Assembly (NCBI GenBank): GCA_016169945.1
Contig: JADLSH010000236.1
Coordinates: 3,396,001 to 3,460,000 of the forward strand
DNA length: 64,000 nucleotides
Direction of reading: 5' to 3'
Source: Trachythela sp. YZ-2020
Taxonomy: Eukaryota > Cnidaria > Anthozoa > Malacalcyonacea > Clavulariidae
Shown one piece after another: positions 40,972 through 52,900 of the stretch. A program made the position numbers and the translations under genes. Numbering within the stretch: position 1 is the stretch's first letter; the number at the start of each line of letters is the position of its first letter. The notes below the pieces were generated by a model, which saw nothing but the letters and a program-made list of their open reading frames with translations, was not told where the DNA came from and did not search any database.

Positions 40972-43900
40972 TTATCGCCACAGTCGACAAGTATTATCTT
41001 TGCTTCCTAAAATAAATGACAAGAAAAGTTCTTAAACAGTGCAAGTCTGCGACCACATATTGCCAGGAGCAAGGCGGTGCTGGGAGGGGGTGGGAAGAGG
41101 GTGGGGAGAGGCTGGAGCCCAATACGCTCTCGTAGTACATAAACTTAAGCGCAACTTTACAGAAACAAATAAGTCCGTTTAAATTATATTTAACCCAAAG
41201 TATCTTTATTAAGCAGGAAAAAATTTAGTATGGATGTCCTGAGAGTCCCTAACACGGACACCCCCCCCCCTATATCCACTTAATGGGCATGTATAGGTCC
41301 ACAACTAATATTGGTAACTAATGTCCCCGGTTGAAAGGTATACGATTACACACTGTTGTTGGGCCGATTTCAAGTTTTGCTAAATATTAGCAACGAATCT
41401 GCTCAGTCGGTGGTTGTCATCAGATGACGTTGCCAAGTATCATTAAAGGCACGTAATACGAGTATACAAACCTGTAATCACTATGTTGCCCTCGTAGTTA
41501 AACGAACAACTAAATATTTCATCTGTGTGGCCTTCCAGAACCTACAGGAATGATAAACATTAACGTGTTTAGTATATCTTCTCTAAACTAAAGCTCGCTG
41601 GCCAGGGCTAAAAATAACGGAGCCCTGCTGGCTCATGTTCTTTATGATTGTATATGAATTGGTAAATGGGAATGTCATTCACTACACAATGGGAGGATAA
41701 AATCTGGACGTAAAATAAACACTTACCTGTATACATTCTCCTGTGGTAGGGTCCCATAACCGAGCTGTTTTATCACTACTTGCAGTAAGAATCCGTGTTC
41801 CTTGGGGATTAAAACATGCCTAAATATATTTAAACACAAAACGGTTGATTATTAGTTATCGTCAATCTGAGAAATGAAGAGAGAGAATTCTGACGTTTCT
41901 ATTTGAATTCGGTATATACTGTATTTTAGGCTTTTTGCCTTGTTTTTCGTGTTTTAATAGACGTTCGATTTTACATAATTATGTTAAAAGCTTTTTATGG
42001 GACAAAACCGTAATCCCATGATTTGTTGGTGAACGTGCATTGATCTCGAATGGAAAATCGATTTTCCATTGGAGATCAATTGCGGATCACCTCCAAATCA
42101 TGACATAGCTAATACTATTCTCTCCTCTCCTCCCCCACCCCCCCCCCCCCTATAAATGGCAACGTCAATAAAAACGTGTTCATTAACAATAGCATTTTAC
42201 CCTAAGACAAAGGCGCCTATAAATTGTATTCCCCTGAACATTCCAGTACATCGTTCTTGTTCAAACTACAGTACTTCGTTATTTACATCGTTTCTAAGTC
42301 TCATAACCGCGCCAACAGTTATAACGCTTGGGGTGTTTTGGCGAATTCACTGACTAGTGCTACTTAAGACTTGTTTAAAAGAAAGATGAATACTTTTAAG
42401 AGAAAAATAAAGTATATTAATGTATGATTTTGCTCGAATACAAAAAATGTCAGTGATTTTGTTTATTTTATTTATTTATTTTATTTAAACATATTTGAAA
42501 AACGTTTGCCCCAAGAGCTGATAAGCTCATCTAGGGGGCTTACGCCTATTTACATTCTTACATATTAGTTGTGTATTTTATAACTATAACATCAGTCAGG
42601 AGACAGCTGTATTATTTCATCACATTCATCTACATAAACATAGCCAACAAAACGTCTAGATTGCCTAATAAACTGTTGCACACTGGAGAAAATGTATCTA
42701 TTTTGGACTAATGACAATTCATCTTCACCACTTAGAAGTATTCGTATTTTCGTTGAATCTGATTTCCTATACCAGCTGTCTCCTAAAATTTCTAGTGCAA
42801 CTGAGAGCAGAATAAATCTAGGAGCAGCATATCTTGGACAATACAGAAAATAATGAATTACCGATTCACAATGAAAACCGCATTTACAAACTGGTGACGG
42901 AATGCAGCCTATTTTAAATAAATGATAATTAAGAGCACAGCAGTTTAGACGGAGACGAGTATGTAAAATTGAGCTGTATCGATCAAGAGTAAAACTAAAA
43001 CGTTTTTATAATTTGAAATATCAAAAATCCTTTAGATGTTTCTTGTAAGTGTTTAATAAGTCTGAGTCCCTTATAACGTTGTCAAGAGCATTCCATAACC
43101 TAGTAGAATCAGGAAAAACGATATTTTAAACCTTTCGGTTCTACAGGGATAAAGTGTCAAGTTATCAGCAGATCTTAGCAATAATCCAGATCTTTGCTGT
43201 GAAGTTGCAGGAAGTAAATCAGTTAAATAACTAGGTACCAAGTTATTTACTATTTTAAAAAACAATACAAGTTTATGCAAGGACCGCCTTGTTTTTAATT
43301 CCTCCCATGCAAGCTCATCCAATAATTTCCTTTGACTTGTGCCTTTCATAGCACCAGTGACCAATTTAGCAGCTTCATACTGAACTGATTCTAATAAGTC
43401 ATTAAGACCATCTGAACAACCATCCCAAACAACATCGGCATATTCCATTTTAGGTCGAATTAGACATTTATAGAGCACTACCAATGTATCCCTATTAATT
43501 TTAAATTTTAGTCCTTTCAGTAAATTTAATGTTTTTGAAGCTTTTCCATGAATTGTCATAACATGTTCTCCCCAAGACAAATTAGAAGAAAGTGTAACAC
43601 CAAGGTGTTGATGATTTGGGACAAGTTTAATCACTTTATTATCAAAATATATGTCGGGATGCTGTGGCTTATTACGTTTAGTCGAAAAAATCATCGATTC
43701 TGTCTTACTTGGATTGATAGTGACAAACCAATCCTTTGTCCATTTTCCTATTTTATCTAAATCACTATTAAGTTTGACAGACGAAGAATTAATATTGTCA
43801 ACCACATCAATCAAGGAAGTATCATCGACATTTTGTTTATGCTGTTGCCGTTCTATTTTCCCAAACTCACTAAAGGCAGCGTCACGACCGCCGCGCCCTC

Positions 43901-46900
43901 CTCGTCGGAACGTCGGCGTGCGGTGTACCTCAGTTCTGTCCCTCTCCCCTACTGTAAATCCCTTAAAATATGCCTTCAATATAGAATCCATATAAACTGA
44001 TAACATGCATGTCATTTCATATACCTTGGATATTTCCCCCTCGTGTCCCTCCAGTTTTGTGATACAATGATGTGTTACTGCGTTGTACACTCTGGCAGTT
44101 CCTTGAGGAAGGTAGAGAAGAATCACTGTTAGTAACCGATTTGTTTGGAACCTTGTAAACCATTGTTCTCTTTTACTTCTTATGTTTTGATAGCTAAATG
44201 CAATTCTGTTTGCACGATTTCGCCTTGCGAGTTCACACGCGGGACGTTAACACGAGACGTTCCCTTGCGAGTTCACACGCGGGACGTTAACAAATGGAAC
44301 GAACCGGAAGATTTTGCGTGTATACGCTTCCGAATTCGTCCGGTCTTACAACATCCTCCTAAATAAAGCACACTAAATAAAGCATATTAGATAGCAAGTA
44401 ACACAATTAACGCTGTTTCAAATCACTACAATAAACCAGTGGCTGACACTTCGCGAAATACTGGGGGGGGGGGTGAATTTAGGTTCCCACCATATTACCA
44501 CCCTTTTGTTGCCGCAAATCTCAGTTCTTTAAACTTTTTTTGCCTGAAATTTCGTGCAAATTTGCTTAATATATGGGCTACCAATGCTTTCATGGTTGTA
44601 AAATTATTGTTAAAGCTTTGTTACACAATCATTCAGCTACCGTTCAAGGGCTTTCAAAAATAATTGGGGAGGGCGGTTGCCCCCAATCCTTCGCGCTAAT
44701 ACAATAAACTCTTCTCGTGTATATTATAAAGTAACACTGCTGACCATCTGATGAAGCGGTCACAATACGTTCTCCAGTGTAGTCAAATGCTACATCCAGT
44801 ACTTCATCATCATGTCCTCTGCAATATATTAAATACAGTCAGATTGTAATATGTCTCGTGCATGTACTGTACTATTTTATTATATAGTAGACAGTAAAAT
44901 ATGGAAAATATGCCGTGACATATTTTCCATATCTTCACTAGTGAGGATATCGATCACGTGATCATTTCCCACCAATGGCTTTGTGTTTTGAAGTTGTCAA
45001 TTTCACGATGACTATATAATAAAAAGAACATTACACGGTGGCTTGAAGATATGAATTTTATCTTCTCGTGTTGAAAAAAATATTTTACTCATTCGCTGCG
45101 CTCATTCGTAAAATATTGTTTTCACCACTCGAAGATAAAATTCAAATCTTTGCGCCGCCGTGTAATATCCTCTATATATGTCCTCTGCAATATAGTGAAT
45201 AATAATAATAAATAATAATATACAATATTTATACAGGTTATCTTGATCAGCTTAGTCAGCTGCTATCACTCAAGGACGTGTTAAAAAGGTTGTACCTAGC
45301 AGTATAAAATTTAAACCTATACCTATACTATATACAGACAATTATATAATACATATAATAGTATTTAATAGAGTTTGTAAAATGTTATAAAAGTTCTTAT
45401 ATAAAAAGTTCTTAAAATTATACTAATGCGAAGTTTCCGTAAAAAACGTTTTACATTTCGTCTTTAAAAGAGACGTTTCATTTCTCAGATCTTCTGGTAG
45501 TTCATTAGCAAATTTAGACTCTCATTTATAAACACAGAGCTTCAAGCCTTCGCCAAACGAGACGCAAGTCATCGCAAGTTTTAACTTCTGAGGCATGGAA
45601 AAGACGGAATGAGTGGCTTGAACAATACTATAAGTCTGGAAATGAGTCAATTTGTCAAGAATACTCAGGGAAATATACACGCTGTCTATATAAACAAACC
45701 ATAAATCGCTTTCACAAGACAATCTGTGTAATTCAGATTCTGTGTTTCTTAATCAAATTATTCTCCGGAGGGGAGTTCTCTCGGAAATATTTTTTCAACC
45801 TGGTGTTTTTTACGTAAATACGCATAATTGCGGGTAATGCATAACGATGTGTCGGGAGGCTTATCTAAAGCCCGCGCATAAGCTGCATGGTACTCAAAGA
45901 CATTAGTAATGGTCATAAATTATATAATCATCAATATTACTTCAATGGAATGGAATGGGATATTGGGGCTCTATTATTGGAGTCTAGCTAATCACGTTTA
46001 CAATTAGAGAAACGTTTAAAATATATTAAAGTTATCAATAGTTACCGTAACGTTCCAATGCATTTAGCACTTGACAGATCCCAAATTTTACACGTTTTAT
46101 CCTATTGCCAAAAGTGACAAGCATTTCAGTAAATTTTAAAGGGTCATCTCAATTATAATTAGCAATATATAGCGGAGTAATATGATGAAACAAGTTTATA
46201 GTCCAAAAATACATGTTAATCTTATTGTCATAGTTATTGATTACCATGCTGTTATATTTGTCGAAAGAACATTCATTTTGTTTTTTATAGGTTTGAATGG
46301 CAATAAATATGTTTCGGGTAAGTGCATGGAAATTATTGTATTTGCTAAAACTATCAGCCCAAATAACGGACACTTCGCAATGTGTGTTTGCTACCGCCAT
46401 GAACATCTGGGCACTTTTGAAGTTCTTCCATTGACGAGTGAAATCGTCAGGCTAAAGCCAAAATGTGGGCATTATGCAATAAAATTATGCAATAAAGAAT
46501 TAAACAACGCTCTAACCATTGATCCAGTGACGATTATCGAACAGTCAAAATTAAATTGCGCATTTGATATCTCTCCTCGATGACCAATTAACGTGTGTAT
46601 CCTCCTGCAAATAAATCATTGTTGATAAATTTAATGCTAAAATATATCCTAAATGGTAAATATCCTTTACAAAATCTTATTAAATGTAGACTTTCCCAAG
46701 CAATGCGACCACGCCTTGTTCGCCATTCTTGGGTGGCAAACCGGGCAGCAACAAAGAATGACAACAAGCGAACACGTGATTTAGTGAAGTAAATAGTAGT
46801 TTGTGTTTTGACTTCACTAAATTCACTCCTTCACTTGTTGCCGTCTACTTGTCCTGTGCGGTTTGCCACCCAAGAATGGCAACCAAGGCCTGGTCGCATG

Positions 46901-49900
46901 GCGTGAGAAAGGCTAATTCAGAACGGTCGTTGCCGGAAATAATGGCTGAAAAAACTTGAGAATACAGTAATCAAAGGCTTAATCAAATCCACTAACTTCC
47001 AGACGAAGGGCCTTCGCTCGAAACGTCGAAGTTCTATTGTATTTTTCAAGTAGATTGATCCATGCAACTTAACCGCAGTATCTTAATAAAATGCTGTTCA
47101 CCTTCCACTTTTTACATCCCAGATACTGACAGTATGGTCAAATGATCCAGTTAATAGTTGATCACCGGTTTCATTGAAACAACATGAAATTATCTCAGAT
47201 GTGTGACCCTAGAAACATGGTATACATAGAAAATCAACTTATATATTTTACAGTAAAATATATTGTTCAATACAGCTCACTTCTACGATAAAAACATTTA
47301 TGTTAAAGGGTGTTGGAGGCATAGTGAGTTTAGACTTTGGTGCATGTGCCGTTTACCTCTACGATCGAGTTCAATTCCTGTAATATACAGAACTTCTAGT
47401 CTTGGTATTATTTTGCCTCAAGCGCATGCAAGTCTCTACATAACAGCCCAGGTTCTCTACTGATACTCCAGTTTCCTCCAGTAGTAACACACTACTTACA
47501 CTGGAGAAACAAGGGATTTCCTGACTGATCTCTAGGATAAATAGTTTAAAACTGATAGAGCTATCCAGTATAAATAAAGTATAGTTTTGCTGGGTCACTT
47601 AAATGTACACAAACATTACCGTAAGCGTGGCAACCTCTGTACCAGTTTGAACATCCCATAACCTCGCTGTGGTATCCATACTGCCCGTTGCAATTAAAGT
47701 ACTCTGCGGGTTAAACTGAAGACAAACCTAAAAACGTATTTTATCTGGGAAATTAGTTTGGGCGCGTCAAATACCGATCCATTGGTAATATACAGTATCT
47801 GACATGCAATTACCCTACTAGTACACCCAGATTTTGAAACAGAAGATACGGGTCTGCTGGAGTGTGCACGTAATCGTGTTTTATGATAATGTAAAACATG
47901 TTGATTGGTTAAAAAAATCCGTTGTGCGACGCTACCAGGGTAACACGCAATCTGTTGTTGAAAACTATTTTTTCCAAATACAGTTATTTTACATGTTCCA
48001 ATTCACACTATATATTAACTTACAATTTCAGCTGTATGTCCTCTATACGTATGAAAACATTTGCCAGTTTCTGCACTCCATAATTTACAAGTTTTATCAA
48101 ATGAACCAGTCGCAATTTTATCCCTGAAAGATAATTATACAAGAAGACTATCTAAGATTAAACAATACGTTTAGTACAAAACCGCCTCACAGCAACCTTG
48201 TTTGCGGACTGCACACGCACGGTTTGTTCCAACAAGTGGGTCTGTGCAATGAATCGCTTTTAAAATCTAACAAAACAATAATCCCTTATACAGTTACATT
48301 AATAACATGGTGCTTTTCTTTGGCAAAATGTTTTGTCTGAACTATACCTTTGGCTTTTAAGATCGAATATCAGGTAGTTCAGACACCAACCATCACGGTA
48401 TAACCCTGGATCCCTGTAATATCTTCATCTGCACAGGAGCAAAGCAGATTTCTGATTGGTTGACACTTACCCAAAAGGATTATTATAACCAATAGCATAT
48501 ACAACATTTCTATGTCCTTCAAGTGTAAAAAGTTCTTCACCAGATAAAGTATCCCAAACTTTGCATGTCCTATCATAACTTCCAGTTATAAAACTAAAAC
48601 AAAAATGCACTAAATATAGACTTAAATTACATACCAGGCATTTTCATAGAGGAGACTCACTATGGAAATAGTTCCATTATACCAACATGGCGGTTATGAT
48701 ATCGAATGGAATTGTTCAAAATACTTGTTCAAAACATAGACGGATTTTTTTGGGGGGTGCGCACCCCCCCAAAGTTTTCCCACCCCCCTAGAGAAATTTG
48801 CACCCCCCAAAAAAATTTAAACGCTCATTGGGATAAATGACAGTAGTATGATTCAAATAAAGATTTTGAACTAAATAAGACCAAAAATCTCAACATTTTG
48901 TTCCATTGGCAGCTGTGTCCCCAGACCCCTGCTGCAGCTTGCTCGGCGGCGCTACGCACCCTGTCGCTACCTCCCCTCCTAAATTTTTGGCACCCTCCCT
49001 AAATTTTCGGCGCCCCCCCAGAGCAAAATCTGAAAATCCGTCTATGGTTCAAAATTTTGCAAAAAGCCATAAAAGAGCAATTATACATATGGTACTAAAA
49101 TGTACGACGAGAAACATCTTCAGTTGTCATATTCAACATATATAAAGTATGAATTGTTGCTTGGTACATTGTCCAACAATACTGCATTTCATAAATTACG
49201 TGTTAAAGATGTGTTACACGTCTCTATACGGTATATATAAAAGAATGGGACTGTAATGTGACTCTTACTTGGAACCAGATTTGTTGAATGCCACATTTGT
49301 TAAAGGAAGTATATGTGCCCTTAAAACCTATAAATTTATATTATATTAATAAAACAAATTATTCACTATGCCAAGATGAAAAGACCACATGCAGAGTCAT
49401 GTTAATAAATTATTTAGTGAGTTAGGAACTTTATTAATGTGTCAAATCGTCTAGATGGTTACAAAAATAGACTGCTAATTGGACACAGTGAATGAATAAC
49501 GCGCCATTTAATTAAAAAATCTACTTGATAAGGTAGCTACCATTTTGTAAGTAGGTGGGCAAATGTGCCGTGCTTAACAGGAGTTTTTCCGGGATAATTA
49601 TTTTTCATCAATTTACCACTACAAACGATTCAAGATACGGTAGATGTTTTTGAAACGTTTTTCTCACAAATAACAAGTAATTATTTAATGCCTAATGGTC
49701 ATTTAGGCCTTTCACGTTGAAAGAGTTTGCAGAATCTAAAATGTTGGAGTACAGTGTAGTTGCTGCGTAGGTAACGTTCTAGTATAAGCTGCGGTGGTTT
49801 GTTTATGAACGACGTGAAAAAGATTAACACACTTTGACGCTTTGAGAGAAGGCCCTGCGTCAGGAAGTTAGTAACACGGTTACGTCAGTACCTAGGTTAC

Positions 49901-52900
49901 ATCAATGACGTCAACGTGGAAGGGCCTTCGCTCATAGCAAAAATACACAGACTATACGCTGCATAGATCTACTTTACCTTAAATAAATAGAAATGATGAT
50001 CATTGATTTCAGCTTGCTTCTCTTGAAGACCTTGTTTTGTATCAAGGTTCAACATTCAAATAATACGGTTTAGATATATTTTTACAAAAATCATACAATT
50101 CAACATTATTGTACGACAGCCTCTTAATCTTAATCGTGTTACAAAAATGAATACCCATTGCAGAAATTGTAACAAAATCATGTACATGTGATGCTGAAGA
50201 AAAAACACGCGAGATCTTTATTGCAAGACAGTGTCTGATCATGATAAATGTCAGGAAAAGCCGGAATTTCAGCGAGCGTCTGAAATTTAAGCCCCGTACA
50301 GACCAGCATGCAATTTTTCTTTGCCAAGATTTCCTTTGCCAAGATTTCCTTTGCCAAGATTTCCTTTGCCAAGGTTTCCTTTGCCAAGGTTTCCTTTGCC
50401 AAGGTTTCCTTTGCCAAGGTTTCCTTTGCCAAGGTTTCCTTTGCCAAGGTTTCCTTTGCTAAGGTTTCCTTTGCCAAGGTTTCCTTTGCCAAGGTTTCCT
50501 TTGCCAAGGTTTCCTTTGCCAAGGTTTCCTTTGCCAAGGTTTCCTTTGCCAAGGTTTCCTTTGCCAAGGTTTCCTTTGCCAAGGTTTCCTTTGCCAAGGT
50601 TTCCTTTGCCAAGGTTTCCTTTGCCAAGGTTTCCTTTGCCAAGGTTTCCTTTCATTATACCACTAAAAATTTACAAGTTTTCCAAATCTCCTTCTTTAAA
50701 AGTTAGTCATGGCACAAGAATATTTATTCGAATTTTTCGTGTTTATCACGGGCAAGAAAACTTTGTTTGAATTTTAGTCTTGCACACAACTAGCAAAGAA
50801 ATATGGTAAATAAAATATGCCAAAGAAAAATTGTTGACTTTCACACGAGCAAGTGAAATTGTGAAGGAAACTTGTCAAGGAAAACTTTCTTGTTGAAACA
50901 ATGATAAAGGAACATTGAAACACAACTGAATATTTTTATTTCTATTATATCAACATCCTTCAGTTGATTGCATAATAAATTTTGCAGCAGAAAAGGATAC
51001 GTATGATAAGTTTTCGAACTTGTTCAACTTTTGAAGGAGTTATTAACGGTTCCTTTGCCACAATCTCATCCAATAATGCCTCAACATCTGAACTACATGA
51101 AAACAACAAAATATTTCCCATTAGCTGAGGAGAAGTTTAGTTCACATTATTCATGTAACTATAATGGAACTTAAAAAGAATACAAGTCAGATATTTAGTG
51201 TAATTATAGAAGTGGAAGTCAGAGCAAGCAGTTATGAAAAAGTATGAAGGCAAATTTGGTATTTTGTAAAGCAGGAAATTGAATATTGTCATTTGTCCAG
51301 TTTTGACCAATTAGTATTAATGGACTTATCTATACAAGGGGAATGAAATGTTTTCATACAGCTTTATATACTGCAGATATTCTGTACAAAGATGTAAAAA
51401 CCTTCCTTTCAGCTGTGTGACCAGAGTTCAATTTCTGCAAAATGCAGTTTTCATGATTATATTTTGCCCTACAGTCAATTCTAGTTCATGTATTCCCAAA
51501 CAAACATTTTTATTGTTTTACTCTCGTTATAATGGACACCTTGGACGTACTGTGCCGACAAAAATGACAAATAGAAAAATATAATTGGTGTTGCATGGAA
51601 TAAACTATTTTTTCACTAAACATTTTGTCTTGTATTTTGACTTGTATCGTGTACTTACATTGTATGTATCACAGTGAATGTCAACTATAGAAATTGAACG
51701 AAATTGGTCATTTTAAAAGAAAAGAGCAGTAATGCATTGTGGACTCTCACTATTACGGCCACCAAATGACGGTCTCCAGGGTGTCCACTATAGCAAGAGT
51801 TGATTGTAGTTTGAAGGTAGGACTGATATAGCTATCTAGTATTATATAAGGATTGGCAAGAGTTGGATGGTCATATTTACCAGAAGATAATTATGCAAAG
51901 TCAAATTATGACTAGAGAATTAAAATATACCATATGCAAGAGTGCTACACATTTTAAGGTCACCAAGCTCAATTACTGTCTTGCAGCAAGGTAATCACAT
52001 GCATAAATAAAATTACTTTTACCTTGGTTTAAGATGTAGTAAATCAATTGATTTTGTTTTCACAGTTTTTGACTGTTCATATTCTAAAATTATACCTGGA
52101 CAAAAAAATAAGCGTTATAGGATTTATAAAAAATGGAATCATTGTAAATTACTGACTAAATTAACCCATAAAGCCACAACACACCATTATACACAAGTTT
52201 TTTGTTTGACTTTGTCTAACGCCAGAAGTTTTAGTTGTCAATGGGTTAAATTAATCAGACTATCTTTGTTATTATCCAGTGTTAAGCCACAACCCTACTT
52301 TGTTATTTCATTCTAATGCAAAACAGTCTTACTCATCAGGGGTAAACCCTGGTGTGAAACTTTGCAATGTCCTTACGGATCCTCGGGTTCCTGGGAGGAA
52401 GCTGAAAGAACAAGATCCTTAAATGATCCTCAGGGATGAGAGATTTCTCTCTAAATCCTGGCAGGATCCTTCAAGAAAGCAATCCTTCAAGGACCCTTGA
52501 GATCCTGACCAGGATCCTGGATATACAGGAGTCAAGAATTCTTTCATTAAAGTACCCTTGCTAAAAACCTTGAGGAAAAGTTTTCCTTTCCTTGGGAACA
52601 TCCTAGCGGATTTGCCTTAAGTTAAATTCTGGAAGGATCCTGGAAGGAAAAGTTCCGTTCCTTGATATAATCCTTGAGGATTTTTTAAAATTCTGAAAAG
52701 ATCCTAGAAGAAAATCATTATTTGCTTAAGGATCCTGGCTTCTATGCTTAAGGATCCTTATATGCTTAACTTTACACTGTCAGACTGATCACTCACAATA
52801 GTTCAGGTACAGTATGTATCTTATTCAGGTTTTTCCACAATGTGGGGGGATGTGCTGCACCCTCCAAGATTTTCGGAAATTTCGGAATTTCGTCTCAGAG

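Noticed and set aside
43071..44126. 351-codon minus frame joining WD-repeat sequence to a reverse transcriptase
   Set aside because: The first 25 codons are the DAW1 exon 44025-44101; the rest reads through its donor into an intronic LINE. Not a fusion protein.
50178..50770. Several 73-154-codon frames of pentapeptide repeats on both strands
   Set aside because: All derive from the 15-bp intronic minisatellite.
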